Source: VAZQ01 sp963763365
GTDB lineage: Bacteria > Pseudomonadota > Alphaproteobacteria > Rhizobiales > Xanthobacteraceae
Direction of reading: 5' to 3'
Assembly: GCA_963763365.1 (NCBI GenBank)
Contig: CAVXOE010000014.1
Coordinates: forward strand, 62,001-126,000
Length of the DNA stretch: 64,000 nucleotides
Under the pieces are notes generated by a model. The model was not told where the DNA came from. It did not search any database and was given only the letters and a program-made list of their open reading frames with translations. Of this stretch, positions 27,925 to 36,599 are shown piece by piece (position 1 is the first letter of the stretch; every line of letters begins with the position of its first letter). Both the position numbers and the translations under genes were made by a program.

Positions 27925-27965
27925 TCCGCCTCAATCAACACGCGATAACTAGACGCTGCATTTTC

Positions 27966-28769
27966 ATGCCTGTGGACGTTTCCCTCTGGTACGCACTTGC
28001 GCTCAAGATGGTGATGACCGCGGCCATCGTGGTGGTGGCGTCGGTCGCGGTCGAGCGCAGTGGGCCTTTCATCGGCGCGCTGATCGCGGCGCTGCCGACC
28101 GCCGCGGGCGCGGCCTACATCATCCTCGCCTTGGAGCACCCGCCGGCGTTCATTGCCGCGAGCGCGGTCGGCAGCCTCGCCGCGGTGGCGGCGGTCTCGA
28201 TCTTTTCGCTGGCATATGCGGTCCTGGCGCAGCGTCACGGCATCGTGGTGAGCATCACGCTCGCGACGCTCGTATGGCTCGCTGCCGCCGCTGCCCTGCG
28301 GCTGGTGGAGTGGACGCCGGCGAGCGCCGTCGCGCTCAACGCGGCCGTATTCGCAGTCGCGATCCCGGCGAGCGCGCGCTACCGGACCGCCACGGTGCCG
28401 AGAAGCAAGCTTCGGCGCACGCGCTACGACCTGCCGCTGCGCGCCGCCACCGCGGCGCTGGTGGTCGCCATCGTGACGACGCTCAGCCACCGCATCGGCT
28501 CGTTCCTGTCCGGCACGTTCGCGGTGTTCCCGATCGTCATGGCGAGCTTCGTCGTGATCCTGCATCCGCGGCTCGGCGGCAAGGCCGCCGCCAGCGTGCT
28601 CGCCTACGCGCAGGTGCCGCTCGTCGGTCTCGCGCTGGGGTTCCTGCCGGTGCACTACCTCGCCGAGCCGCTCGGGGTGTGGTGGTCCTTCGCGATTGGG
28701 CTTGCGGTGTGCATCGGCTGGAACGGCCTCTTATGGCTCGCGCAGCGGGCCAAGCATTCCGCAGGCTAA
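27966..28769 (+). CDS. Multi-pass membrane protein, unknown function
   Basis: 267 residues with about eight hydrophobic helices and a cytoplasmic basic loop in the middle (ARYRTATVPRSKLRRTRYDL). The two halves look like an internal repeat: the stretch GPFIGALIAALPTAAGAAYI in half one and GSFLSGTFAVFPIVMASFVVI in half two align by eye. Such pseudo-symmetry suggests a small transporter fold. No family motif is recognised. ATG 27966 begins MPVDVSLWYALALKM; the frame is open much further upstream but that part shadows the OsmC gene. Confidence 0.7.
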   Translation: MPVDVSLWYALALKMVMTAAIVVVASVAVERSGPFIGALIAALPTAAGAAYIILALEHPPAFIAASAVGSLAAVAAVSIFSLAYAVLAQRHGIVVSITLATLVWLAAAAALRLVEWTPASAVALNAAVFAVAIPASARYRTATVPRSKLRRTRYDLPLRAATAALVVAIVTTLSHRIGSFLSGTFAVFPIVMASFVVILHPRLGGKAAASVLAYAQVPLVGLALGFLPVHYLAEPLGVWWSFAIGLAVCIGWNGLLWLAQRAKHSAG

Positions 28770-29746
28770 TGCGCGATCTTGAGGTTCTGTTCGCGGATCA
28801 CCTTGGCCCATTTTGCCGTTTCGATCTTGATGAACTGGGCGAACTCCTCGGGCGAACTCGTCATCGGCTCGTAGAGCTGCCTGGTGACGAACTGTTCCTG
28901 GATGGCGGGCTCGGCAATGACCTGACGGACGTCCGCGTTGATTTTCATCACGACATCGCGCGGCGTCTTCGCGGTAGCGGAAAGCCCGAACCAGGTGCCG
29001 GCGGTGTAGCCCGGGACGCTCTCGCTGGCGGCCGGCAGGTCGGGCAGCCGGGCAAGCCGCTGCGGACTGCCGATCGCGAGCAGTTTCACGCTGTGCGCGT
29101 CCGCGGGCGCGAGAGCGGAGCCCACGCTGATCAGCATCATGTTGGTGTGTCCGCCGATCACGTCCGTGAGCGCGGGCGTCGCGCCCCGGTAGTGGACCGC
29201 CACAAGCTTCACGCCCGCGTCGTTCTCCAGCCTGACCATGTTCAGGTGCGGGCCTGAACCGACGCCGGCCGTGCCATACGTCAGCGTGCCGGGCTTGGCC
29301 TTCGCAAGCGCGACCAGTTCGCCAAAGGAATTCGCCGGAAAGGAGGGACTTGCGATCACCGCATGATGGATGCGCACGAGCCCGGTGATCTGGATCAGGT
29401 CCTTCTCGACGTCGTAGGCCAGTTTCTCCTTGGGGTAGATGTTGGGATTGATCACGTAGGTTCCGGCTTCCGCGATCAGCAGCGTGTGACCGTCGGGCGC
29501 CGCATTGGCGACCTGCGCGGCGCCTATGATGTGCCCCGCACCGCCCTTGTTCTCGATGACGACCTGCTGGCCCCATTTCTCCGAAAGGCGCTGGCCGATC
29601 GCGCGCGCGACCACGTCGGTGACGCCGCCGGCCGAAGCGGTGACGACGACGGTGACGGTCTTCGTCGGATAGGTCTGCGCCTGTGCGCTGGTTGCCGCGG
29701 CCGCCGCCAATACGAAAGCGGTCAAGGGCTTGAACAATTTCATCAT
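28766..29746 (-). CDS. Bug/TctC-family tripartite tricarboxylate transporter binding protein
   Basis: 326 residues. Sec signal MMKLFKPLTAFVLAAAAATSAQAQ, then YPTKTVTVVVTASAGGVTDVVARAI, VVIENKGGAGHIIGA and YGTAGVGSGPHLNM, the standard Bug pattern of a periplasmic carboxylate receptor. GGGAGGAAGCG precedes ATG 29746. No TctA/TctB membrane subunit is nearby, as is common for Bug orphans. Its stop overlaps the end of the convergent membrane-protein gene by 4 bp. Confidence 0.92.
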   Translation of the reverse strand: MMKLFKPLTAFVLAAAAATSAQAQTYPTKTVTVVVTASAGGVTDVVARAIGQRLSEKWGQQVVIENKGGAGHIIGAAQVANAAPDGHTLLIAEAGTYVINPNIYPKEKLAYDVEKDLIQITGLVRIHHAVIASPSFPANSFGELVALAKAKPGTLTYGTAGVGSGPHLNMVRLENDAGVKLVAVHYRGATPALTDVIGGHTNMMLISVGSALAPADAHSVKLLAIGSPQRLARLPDLPAASESVPGYTAGTWFGLSATAKTPRDVVMKINADVRQVIAEPAIQEQFVTRQLYEPMTSSPEEFAQFIKIETAKWAKVIREQNLKIAH

Positions 29747-29846
29747 CGCTTCCTCCCGGGCGAACCGGCCGCCGTGCGCATTCGCGCTTCAATGCAGATG
29801 GATTTAGCACATCTGGGCGCGCGATGACCCGCGCCGGTTTGCCTCG

Positions 29847-32609
29847 CTATTTCGTTGTCGCCGCCTTGGTCTTCAGGGCGTAGAGCGCGTCGAGCGCTTC
29901 GCGCGGCGACATTTCGTCGGGATGGAGTTCGCTCAAGGCGGCGACCACGGCCGCCAGCGCGGCGTCGCGTTCCGGCGCGGCGGCGGGCCGCGGCGCCGCC
30001 GAGAACAGCGGCAGGTCCTCGAAACCGCGCGCCGGCGAGATGCGGTCCTCGGCTTCGAGCTTGGCCAGCACGACCTTGGCGCGTTCGATCACGGCCGCCG
30101 GGAGGCCGGCGAGCTTCGCCACCTGGATGCCGTAGGAGCGGTCGGCGGCGCCTGCGACCACCTCGTGCAGGAACACCACCTCGCCCTGCCATTCCTTCAC
30201 CCGCACGGTCGCGTTATGCAGCCGCGGCAGCTTGGCGGCGAGCGCGGTCAGTTCATGGAAGTGCGTGGCGAACAGCGCGCGGCAACGGTTCGCCTCATGC
30301 AGGTGTTCGATCGTCGCCCAGGCGATCGACAGCCCGTCGAAGGTCGCGGTGCCGCGCCCGATCTCGTCGAGGATCACCAGCGAACGCCGGCCGGCCTGGT
30401 TGAGGATCGCGGCGGTCTCGACCATCTCGACCATGAAGGTCGAGCGCCCGCGCGCCAGATCGTCCGCCGCGCCGACGCGCGAGAACAGCCGGTCGATCAC
30501 GCCGATCTTTGCGCGCCGCGCCGGCACGAACGAGCCCATCTGGGCGAGGATCGCGATCAGCGCGTTCTGCCGCAGATAGGTCGACTTGCCCGCCATGTTG
30601 GGGCCGGTGAGCAGCCAGATGCGTCCGGCGCCCTGCCTTTTTTCCTCGCCCGCTTGCGCAGGAGGGTAGGGTGGGGGCAGCGGCGACAGGTCGCAGTCAT
30701 TGGCAACGAACGGCCCGCCGTCGGTGGCGAGCGCCTGCTCGACCACCGGATGCCGCCCGCCTTCGATGATGAAATCGAGGCCGTCGTCGATCTCCGGCCG
30801 CGCATAGTCGCGCTCGACCGCGAGCTCAGCCAGCGCGGTCGAAACGTCGAGCACCGCGAGCGCTTCGGCAGCTTCCTTGATCGCGCCCGCGGCCGCCGTC
30901 ACCTGCGCCGACAAGCGTTCAAAGATTTCGATCTCGATGCCGAGCGCACGGTCGGCTGCGCTGGCGATCTTGGCCTCGAGTTCGCCCAGTTCGGCAGTGG
31001 TGAAGCGGACCTGGCCCGCGAGCGTCTGGCGGTGGATGAAGGTCGCGTTGAGCGGTGCCGTCATCAGCTTGTCGCCGTGCTGAGCACTCACTTCGACGAA
31101 ATAGCCGAGCACATTGTTGTGGCGCACTTTCAGCGCGCGCACGCCGGTCTCGTCGGCGTAGCGCGCCTGCAGCGCCGCGATGACGCGGCGGGACTCGTCG
31201 CGCAGCGCGCGCAATTCGTCGAGCGCGGGATCGTAGCCCGGGCGCACGAAGCCGCCGTCGCGTTTGAGGTAGGGCAGTTCGTCATCGAGTGCAGCGGCCA
31301 GTTCGGCCGCAATCGCCGGATCGGGTCTCCGCAGCGCGGCGGCAGCCTGCGTGAGTTCGGCGGGGCTGTCGTTGATCCTCTCCAATTCGGCTGCGAGCGC
31401 AGCCGCCGCCGCGATGCCGTCGCGGATCGCGGCAAGATCGCGCGGGCCGCCGCGCGCTACCACGAGCCGCGCCAGCGAGCGGGCGAGGTCGGGCGCGGAT
31501 TTGAGCTGCTCGCGCGTGTCACGGCGTACCTGCGCATGGGCGACGAAATGCGCGACCGCGTCGTGTCTCCTGGCGATCGCCGCCGGGTCAGTGACCGGTG
31601 CGGCGAGGCGCTGCGCAAGAAGCCGGGAGCCCGCCACCGTTACGGTGCGGTCGATGGCGGCAAGGAGCGAGCCTGCGCGTTCGCCCGACAGCGTGCGGAC
31701 GAGTTCGAGGTTGGCGCGGGTCGCCTGGTCGATGAGCAGCGTTGCGTCCTGCGCCTCCCGCGTCGGCGGTGAGAGCGGCGGCCGCTGGCCGAGCTGGGTG
31801 CGCTCCACATACGTGATGCAGGCCGCCGCGGCGGTGAGTTCGAGCCGCGTCAGGCTGCCGAAAGCTTCGGTCGTCGCCACCGAAAAATAATTCGCCAGCC
31901 GGCGCTCGGCGGTGGCGCCATCGAACACGTCGCGTGTGAGCGGCGTCACCGTCGGTAGCGAGCGCAGCCAGGGCGCAAGCTCGGTGTCGGAGTACAGCGC
32001 GTCGGAGACGATGATCTCGCCCGGCTCGAGCCGTGCCACCTCGGCCGCAAGGCCCGCGCGGTCACGCTCGGCAATGCAGAACTCCGCGGTTGAAATGTCG
32101 AGCCAGGCGAGCGCGAAGCGGCCCTCCTCCTCGGAGGAGGGGCGCGTGCGGGCGATGGCGAGCAGGTAGTTGTTGCGCCGCGCGTCGAGCAGCGAGTCCT
32201 CGGTCAGCGTGCCGGGGGTCACGAGACGCACGACATCGCGGCGCACGACGCTTTTGGCGCCGCGCTTTTTCGCCTCGGCGGGATCTTCGAGCTGTTCGCA
32301 CACCGCGACGCGGTGGCCAAGCGCGATCAGGCGATGCAGATACTCGTCGGCGCGATGGATCGGCACGCCGCACATCGGGATGTCGCGGCCGTAATGCTTG
32401 CCGCGCTTGGTCAGCACGATGCCAAGCGCGCGCGAGGCCACCTCCGCGTCCTCGAAGAACAGTTCGTAGAAGTCGCCCATCCGGTAGAACAGGAGACAAT
32501 CGGGATTGGCCGCCTTGATCTCGATATACTGCTCCATCACCGGAGTGACGCGTCCGGTGTCGGCAGCCGGGCCGGCCTCGTCGGTCGTGATGGGGCGGGG
32601 AACATCCAT
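29847..32609 (-). CDS. mutS: DNA mismatch repair protein MutS
   Basis: 920 residues. Mismatch-recognition domain I begins VMEQYIEIKAANPDCLLFYRMGDFYELF, with the Phe-x-Glu mismatch wedge (FYELF). The ATPase has Walker A GPNMAGKST, Walker B VILDEIGRGT and the helix-turn-helix dimer region near AGLPAAVIERAKVVL. Just before Walker A there is an odd Pro-rich run (PLPPPYPPAQAGEEKR) that coincides with repeat-like DNA. The true start is ATG 32609 (MDVPRPITTDE); the open frame to 33350 is antisense to another gene. A second in-frame Met at VMEQYIEI is possible. Confidence 0.95.
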   Translation of the reverse strand: MDVPRPITTDEAGPAADTGRVTPVMEQYIEIKAANPDCLLFYRMGDFYELFFEDAEVASRALGIVLTKRGKHYGRDIPMCGVPIHRADEYLHRLIALGHRVAVCEQLEDPAEAKKRGAKSVVRRDVVRLVTPGTLTEDSLLDARRNNYLLAIARTRPSSEEEGRFALAWLDISTAEFCIAERDRAGLAAEVARLEPGEIIVSDALYSDTELAPWLRSLPTVTPLTRDVFDGATAERRLANYFSVATTEAFGSLTRLELTAAAACITYVERTQLGQRPPLSPPTREAQDATLLIDQATRANLELVRTLSGERAGSLLAAIDRTVTVAGSRLLAQRLAAPVTDPAAIARRHDAVAHFVAHAQVRRDTREQLKSAPDLARSLARLVVARGGPRDLAAIRDGIAAAAALAAELERINDSPAELTQAAAALRRPDPAIAAELAAALDDELPYLKRDGGFVRPGYDPALDELRALRDESRRVIAALQARYADETGVRALKVRHNNVLGYFVEVSAQHGDKLMTAPLNATFIHRQTLAGQVRFTTAELGELEAKIASAADRALGIEIEIFERLSAQVTAAAGAIKEAAEALAVLDVSTALAELAVERDYARPEIDDGLDFIIEGGRHPVVEQALATDGGPFVANDCDLSPLPPPYPPAQAGEEKRQGAGRIWLLTGPNMAGKSTYLRQNALIAILAQMGSFVPARRAKIGVIDRLFSRVGAADDLARGRSTFMVEMVETAAILNQAGRRSLVILDEIGRGTATFDGLSIAWATIEHLHEANRCRALFATHFHELTALAAKLPRLHNATVRVKEWQGEVVFLHEVVAGAADRSYGIQVAKLAGLPAAVIERAKVVLAKLEAEDRISPARGFEDLPLFSAAPRPAAAPERDAALAAVVAALSELHPDEMSPREALDALYALKTKAATTK
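30643..30680. repeat. Repeat-like palindromic sequence in frame inside mutS
   Basis: CCTCGCCCGCTTGCGCAGGAGGGTAGGGTGGGGG resembles the GAGGGT...GGGGTGGGGG arm of the intergenic elements at 40637, 49617 and 54357. It encodes the Pro-rich run before Walker A without breaking the frame. Confidence 0.45.
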
Positions 32610-32654
32610 GGCGCGGAAGCTAGCAAAAAAAACGAGATGGGAAGGGTCGAAACG

Positions 32655-33722
32655 ATGGGCAACGAACTTCTGCTTGTGGGCAGCGTGCCGCTCGACACCG
32701 TCGAGGAGGTGATGCGCACGTTCGGCGGAACGCTGGGACCATATCTCCCGGCGATGCCGGACGGCGAAGTGGGCGAGCGGCGCTCGTGGGTCAACCGGCT
32801 CTCGTATCAGATCTTCAACGGTCATCAGGACCTCGAAACGCTCAGTCGGCCTAAGCCGGTCGACGGCGTCGAGCAACTTCTGCCGCGCTCGCGCGACGAC
32901 GCCTGGCAGTTCCGCGTTAAGCCCGGTGTCGAGCGTGTACGTTTTGGCAATCCGGGCTCGCGACTCGGCTATGCGCGGGACGCCGTCTCGTCCTTCTTCG
33001 TGTTCCGCACGCTGCGCGAGAAGGGAATCCTGCCGGCCGGCTTGCGCTTTCAGATTTCGATCCCGATGGTCAACAGCGTGATCCGCCCGCTCTATTTCCC
33101 CGACCCGGCCGACCTGCCGCGCATCCGGCCGGGCTACGAAGCGGCGATTGCAGGCGAAGTCGCCGTCATTCTCGACCGGATTCCGCACCGGGATCTTGCC
33201 ATCCAGTGGGATTGCGCCTGGGAGGTGAGTGCGGTCTGCGGCGGCCGGGGCGCGAAGGACGTGCCGCATGAGACCGAGATCGCGACCCACGTGGCGCCGG
33301 TCGGCCGGCTGTCGAAATTGATTCCGGAGGATGTCGCGCTCGGTTTCCACTTCTGTTTCGGCACGTTCGGCGGCTGGCCGGCGTTCGCGCCGGACGATCT
33401 CGGCCGTCCGGCCGAACTAGTCAATGCGGCGGTCGCGAGCACCGGCCGGCGTGTCGACTGGGTGCATGTCCCGACGCTCGACCGCGCGGACGACGCGTTC
33501 TACGCGCCGCTCGCGCGGCTCGACGCCAAGGGCGCACGCGTCTATCTCGGCGCGATCCACAACATGGCGACGCTGAAACAGCGGCTCGATGTCGCGCGGA
33601 AATTCCTGCCGGAGTTTGGGCTTGCGGCCTATTGCGGCTTCGGCCGCACGCCGCCCGCGGAGATGCCACGCATCCTGCAGGACCACCTCGATGCGCTGAA
33701 GGTCGCCGGGCTGGCCTACTGA
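32655..33722 (+). CDS. Cobalamin-independent methionine-synthase-like/UROD-superfamily protein
   Basis: 355 residues of the MetE/UROD TIM-barrel superfamily: VGSVPLDTVEEVMRTFGGTLG at the N-terminus, then LRFQISIPMVNSVIRPLYFP, DLAIQWDCAWEV, LGFHFCFGTFGGWP and AAYCGFGRTPPAEMPRILQDH. The lone Cys near GLAAYCGFGR sits where MetE relatives bind zinc, but the full zinc set is not obvious. No MetE N-terminal half is present. Possibly a methyltransfer or decarboxylase-like enzyme; substrate unknown. GGGAAGGG lies 8 nt before ATG 32655, which is favoured over ATG 32637. It diverges from mutS. Confidence 0.75.
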   Translation: MGNELLLVGSVPLDTVEEVMRTFGGTLGPYLPAMPDGEVGERRSWVNRLSYQIFNGHQDLETLSRPKPVDGVEQLLPRSRDDAWQFRVKPGVERVRFGNPGSRLGYARDAVSSFFVFRTLREKGILPAGLRFQISIPMVNSVIRPLYFPDPADLPRIRPGYEAAIAGEVAVILDRIPHRDLAIQWDCAWEVSAVCGGRGAKDVPHETEIATHVAPVGRLSKLIPEDVALGFHFCFGTFGGWPAFAPDDLGRPAELVNAAVASTGRRVDWVHVPTLDRADDAFYAPLARLDAKGARVYLGAIHNMATLKQRLDVARKFLPEFGLAAYCGFGRTPPAEMPRILQDHLDALKVAGLAY

Positions 33723-33729
33723 CGGTCCG

Positions 33730-34185
33730 TCAGGCGCCGCCGCCGTCTCCGCTCAGATGGCGCGCGCCCCATTTGCGAACCGCCGCAATGACGGGCACGA
33801 AGCTGCGGCCCTTGGGCGTGAGACGATATTCCACCTTGGGCGGCACGACGCCGTAGTCCTTGCGATCAATCAGCCCGGTCTGCGCGAGCGCCTTGAGTTC
33901 GCGGCTGAGAACGCGTGGAGCGATCTCCGCCGTTCCTTCCGCGCCGCTGAGCAGGCCGCTCCTGATCTCGCCGTAGCGCAGCGCGCCGTCCTTCAGGTCC
34001 CAGAGAATGCGCAGCTTATACTTTCCGCTGATCATCTTCTGGAACGCCGCCACCGGGCAACTGTGTGAGGCGCTTGCCTTCCTGCTGGACTTTTTTGGCT
34101 CCGCGCCGCGCAATGACGTTCCTGCCTGAATGGCTCCTCGGCTTATGATAGTATCATTTTTGTCCATACTTGCATCCGTGTTCAT
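33730..34185 (-). CDS. HxlR-family transcriptional regulator
   Basis: 151 residues. After a ~45-residue Ser/Lys-rich leader comes the HxlR winged-HTH: HSCPVAAFQKMISGKYKLRILWDL, APRVLSRELKALAQTGLI and YRLTPKGRSFVPVI. The conserved leading Cys (SCPV) is a redox or electrophile sensor in several HxlR proteins. It is divergent, with only 43 bp between starts, from a small ferredoxin-like-fold gene, which is its likely target. Confidence 0.9.
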   Translation of the reverse strand: MNTDASMDKNDTIISRGAIQAGTSLRGAEPKKSSRKASASHSCPVAAFQKMISGKYKLRILWDLKDGALRYGEIRSGLLSGAEGTAEIAPRVLSRELKALAQTGLIDRKDYGVVPPKVEYRLTPKGRSFVPVIAAVRKWGARHLSGDGGGA

Positions 34186-34228
34186 GGTCTTCCTAAGTTA
34201 ATCCGCATGAGCAAAAGGAACAACGGAC

Positions 34229-34540
34229 ATGAAGCACTTCATGATCAAATACCGCCGCAAGAACGGGTCGCCGGACGAATGGCACGCTGAGATCGCCCGC
34301 TTCATCGCGGCTTTGGACAGCGATCCCGACCTGACCGGCAAGATCACCTATCGCTGCATGAAGAGCCGCGACGGGACCGACTACTACCACCTCGCCGGTG
34401 CCGCGGACGAAAAGGCAGTGAAGGCGCTGCAGTCGCGCGCGTTCTTCTCGCACTACACCGAGAAGACCAAGCAGACGGCGGGTGGCGAGGTTGAAGTCCT
34501 GCCGCTGGACATCATCGCCGAGACGAGGGCGCCGGCCTGA
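34229..34540 (+). CDS. Small protein with ferredoxin-like fold (ABM/monooxygenase-like), unknown function
   Basis: 103 residues: MKHFMIKYRRKNGSPDEWHAEIARFIAAL, KITYRCMKSRDGTDYYHLAGAADEKAVKALQS, FFSHYTEKTKQTAGGEVEVLPLDII. The strand-helix-strand twice pattern and the 'YYHL...A' core fit the dimeric alpha-beta barrel (ABM/DUF) group of quinone or oxidant-linked proteins. No catalytic residue can be named. AAGGAAC precedes the ATG. The divergent HxlR gene suggests induction by an electrophile or oxidant. Confidence 0.72.
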   Translation: MKHFMIKYRRKNGSPDEWHAEIARFIAALDSDPDLTGKITYRCMKSRDGTDYYHLAGAADEKAVKALQSRAFFSHYTEKTKQTAGGEVEVLPLDIIAETRAPA

Positions 34541-34561
34541 CCAGCTTCGCGAACCGGCCGA

Positions 34562-35326
34562 TCAATTGTCCTTGCGGATCGCCTCGAAGCCGGTCGAGCG
34601 CCATTGCGCCTGACGCGACGGTTCGGAAATGAAGCGGATGAAGTCGGCGCCGGCGTCGGCCTGCGTGCTGTCGGCCAGGACCGCACCGGCGTAGACGATG
34701 TAGTTCTGCAGGTCGCCCGGCAGCATGCCGGCGACCGCGACGCCCTTCACGCTCAGGATTTCGCTCAGCAGATAGAGACCGATCTCGACCTCGCCCTTGG
34801 CGATCGCGTCGGCGCCGCCGCTGATTGCGCTCTTGGGCGCGATGCGGCGATCTGGTGTCTCGGCGATGCCCCAGCGCGCCAGCAGCGCCGCGATATGGCG
34901 GCCGCCCGGCGTCGCCTGCGGATCGGCGTGTGTGATCGAGCGTGCGTTCGTCAGCGTCGCGCGCAGCGCGTCGGGCGTCGACACGTCGGGTTTTGGCGCG
35001 CCCTCGCGGACCACGACCGCGATGCCGACGCGCGCGAGCACACGTTTGCTCTCCGGGCGCAGCTTGCCGGACTTGTCGAGCCCGTCCAGCAGCGGCACCG
35101 GTAGCAGCACCACGTCGGACTTCTCGCCGGACAGCAGGCGCTGCTGGATCGCGCCCACTACCGCGAATGTGAATAGCAGGCGGTGGCCGGTTTGTTTCTC
35201 GAAGTCCGGTGCGATGAGTTTCAGCGTGTCCTGCGGCGCGCCGCCGCTGAAGACGCGCAGCTCGGCCGCCAACGACGGAGTGACGCTCATCGCGAGAAGC
35301 AGCAGCGCGGTCGCGCGAACGCCCAT
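34562..35326 (-). CDS. ModA-like molybdate/oxyanion-type substrate-binding protein
   Basis: 254 residues. Signal peptide MGVRATALLLLAMSVTPSLAA, then ELRVFSGGAPQDTLKLIAPDFEKQTGHRLLFTFAVVGAIQQRL, the pattern of ModA/extracellular solute-binding family 1 members common as lone genes in bradyrhizobia. Typical molybdate-binding Ser/Tyr positions are only partly evident, so the ligand is uncertain. No modBC is adjacent. It lies 27 bp downstream of an amidohydrolase gene on the same strand and may be co-transcribed with it. Confidence 0.82.
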   Translation of the reverse strand: MGVRATALLLLAMSVTPSLAAELRVFSGGAPQDTLKLIAPDFEKQTGHRLLFTFAVVGAIQQRLLSGEKSDVVLLPVPLLDGLDKSGKLRPESKRVLARVGIAVVVREGAPKPDVSTPDALRATLTNARSITHADPQATPGGRHIAALLARWGIAETPDRRIAPKSAISGGADAIAKGEVEIGLYLLSEILSVKGVAVAGMLPGDLQNYIVYAGAVLADSTQADAGADFIRFISEPSRQAQWRSTGFEAIRKDN

Positions 35327-35353
35327 GCTGCGGTCTCCTTGCGGACGTTCCGG

Positions 35354-36373
35354 CTACTTCACCAGCTTCTTGCCGGTGATGCGTTCGAGGTTCTTGTAGT
35401 AGACCGCGTCCTGCGTGGCCTTCGGCAGGTTGAGGGATTCGAGAATGCGCAGCGTCTCGCGCGGATACATCGTGCCGCCTTCGGGATCGAACGGGCAGTC
35501 GGAGGCGAAGATGATCTTCTCGACCGGGAAGAACTCCATGCCGGCCTTGGTGGCGGGCTCGGCGGTGAACGCTGCGGTGTCGGCGTAGAAGTCCTGCTTG
35601 AAGTAGTCGAGCGGGCGCTTCTTCAGGCTCTTGCGCAGCGCGACGTAGTCCTCGTCCGTGGTCCGCGATCCCATCACGTCGTTCCCCGGTCCGAGCCGGC
35701 CTTCCAGCATCGGCACGACGCCGGCGAAGTGGTGGGTGATGATCTTGAGGTTCGGATGGTTGTCCATGATCTTGGAGTAGACGAGGCGCATCATCGCGCA
35801 GGCGGTCTCGTACGACCAGCCGAGCGTCCACCAGATCTCGTAGAGCGATTTCTTTTCGTCGATGTAGTCCGGCATCTCGGCGCCGCGTGCGGGATGCAGC
35901 CAGATTGGCGCTCCGAGCTCGTTCATCTTCTTCCAGAACGGCAGGTACTGCGGGCGGTCGAGCGGCTTGCCGGCGACGTTGGTGTAGATCTGTACACCGA
36001 GCGCGCCGTTTTTGAGCGCGCGCTCCGCTTCGGCGACGCCGGCGTCCGGCGCGTCGAGACAAAGATGCGCCACCCAGCCGGGGAAATGGTCTTTCTCCTT
36101 CGCGCACAGTTCGGCGAAGCCGTCGTTGATGATGCGGCAGAACTCGTTCATCTCGGCCGGGGTCTTGGCGAATTTCTCGATCGGCGGCTGCGGATACGAC
36201 AGGATCTGCTGATAGTCCTTGTGGCCGTCGACGATCTTCTTGCGCACGTCGACGTCGTACAGCGCCGGCAGCGAGCGGATGCGCTTGCCCATGTCCTTGT
36301 AGTCGCCGGCGACCTCGTTGAGCTTGTCGAAGAACTTCTTCGGGAAAAAGTGGGTGTAGGCATCGATCCGCAT
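35354..36373 (-). CDS. Amidohydrolase family 2 protein (ACMSD-like decarboxylase/hydrolase)
   Basis: 339 residues of the PF04909 group. The metal-site motif is altered: DAYTHFFP rather than HxH. His in APIWLHPARG, His-His in KIITHHFAG and Asp in IIFASDCPFDPEGG are present. Family members include aminocarboxymuconate-semialdehyde and gamma-resorcylate decarboxylases, so an aromatic or ring-cleavage product substrate is plausible. GGAGG sits 8 nt before ATG 36373 (MRIDAYTHFFP), which excludes the longer frame. Confidence 0.88.
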   Translation of the reverse strand: MRIDAYTHFFPKKFFDKLNEVAGDYKDMGKRIRSLPALYDVDVRKKIVDGHKDYQQILSYPQPPIEKFAKTPAEMNEFCRIINDGFAELCAKEKDHFPGWVAHLCLDAPDAGVAEAERALKNGALGVQIYTNVAGKPLDRPQYLPFWKKMNELGAPIWLHPARGAEMPDYIDEKKSLYEIWWTLGWSYETACAMMRLVYSKIMDNHPNLKIITHHFAGVVPMLEGRLGPGNDVMGSRTTDEDYVALRKSLKKRPLDYFKQDFYADTAAFTAEPATKAGMEFFPVEKIIFASDCPFDPEGGTMYPRETLRILESLNLPKATQDAVYYKNLERITGKKLVK

Positions 36374-36495
36374 CTGCGGGTCCTCCGAGCGTTTCTTGGG
36401 GTCGTCACGATTGGGCGCGCTCTCACGCGCGGGGTGGGTCAAGCGGAGGAGTAGTTACCCGCTAGATCGCCGCGAGTCCATTGCGGCACGTAACT

Positions 36496-36569
36496 GTCGT
36501 CCCCGCGGAAGCGGGGACCCATGCCCACAGCTCTGAAATATGGGTCCCCGCTTCCGCGGGGATGACAAC
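36496..36569. repeat. Dispersed intergenic repeat, GTCGTCCCCGCGGAAGCGGGGACCC family
   Basis: Outer arms CTGTCGTCCCCGCGGAAGCGGGGACCCA and TGGGTCCCCGCTTCCGCGGGGATGACA are inverted; each arm is itself a hairpin. Nearly identical to the element at 55771. Confidence 0.85.
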
Positions 36570-36599
36570 TACCGATGTCGGCGGATCGGACCCACCGTA

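Noticed and set aside
29922..31772. 616-residue plus-strand ORF
   Set aside because: Antisense of mutS, low-complexity Arg/Gly/Val.
32610..33350. N-terminal extension of mutS to 1167 residues
   Set aside because: The frame stays open only as the antisense of the MetE/UROD-like gene; MutS proteins begin near 32609.
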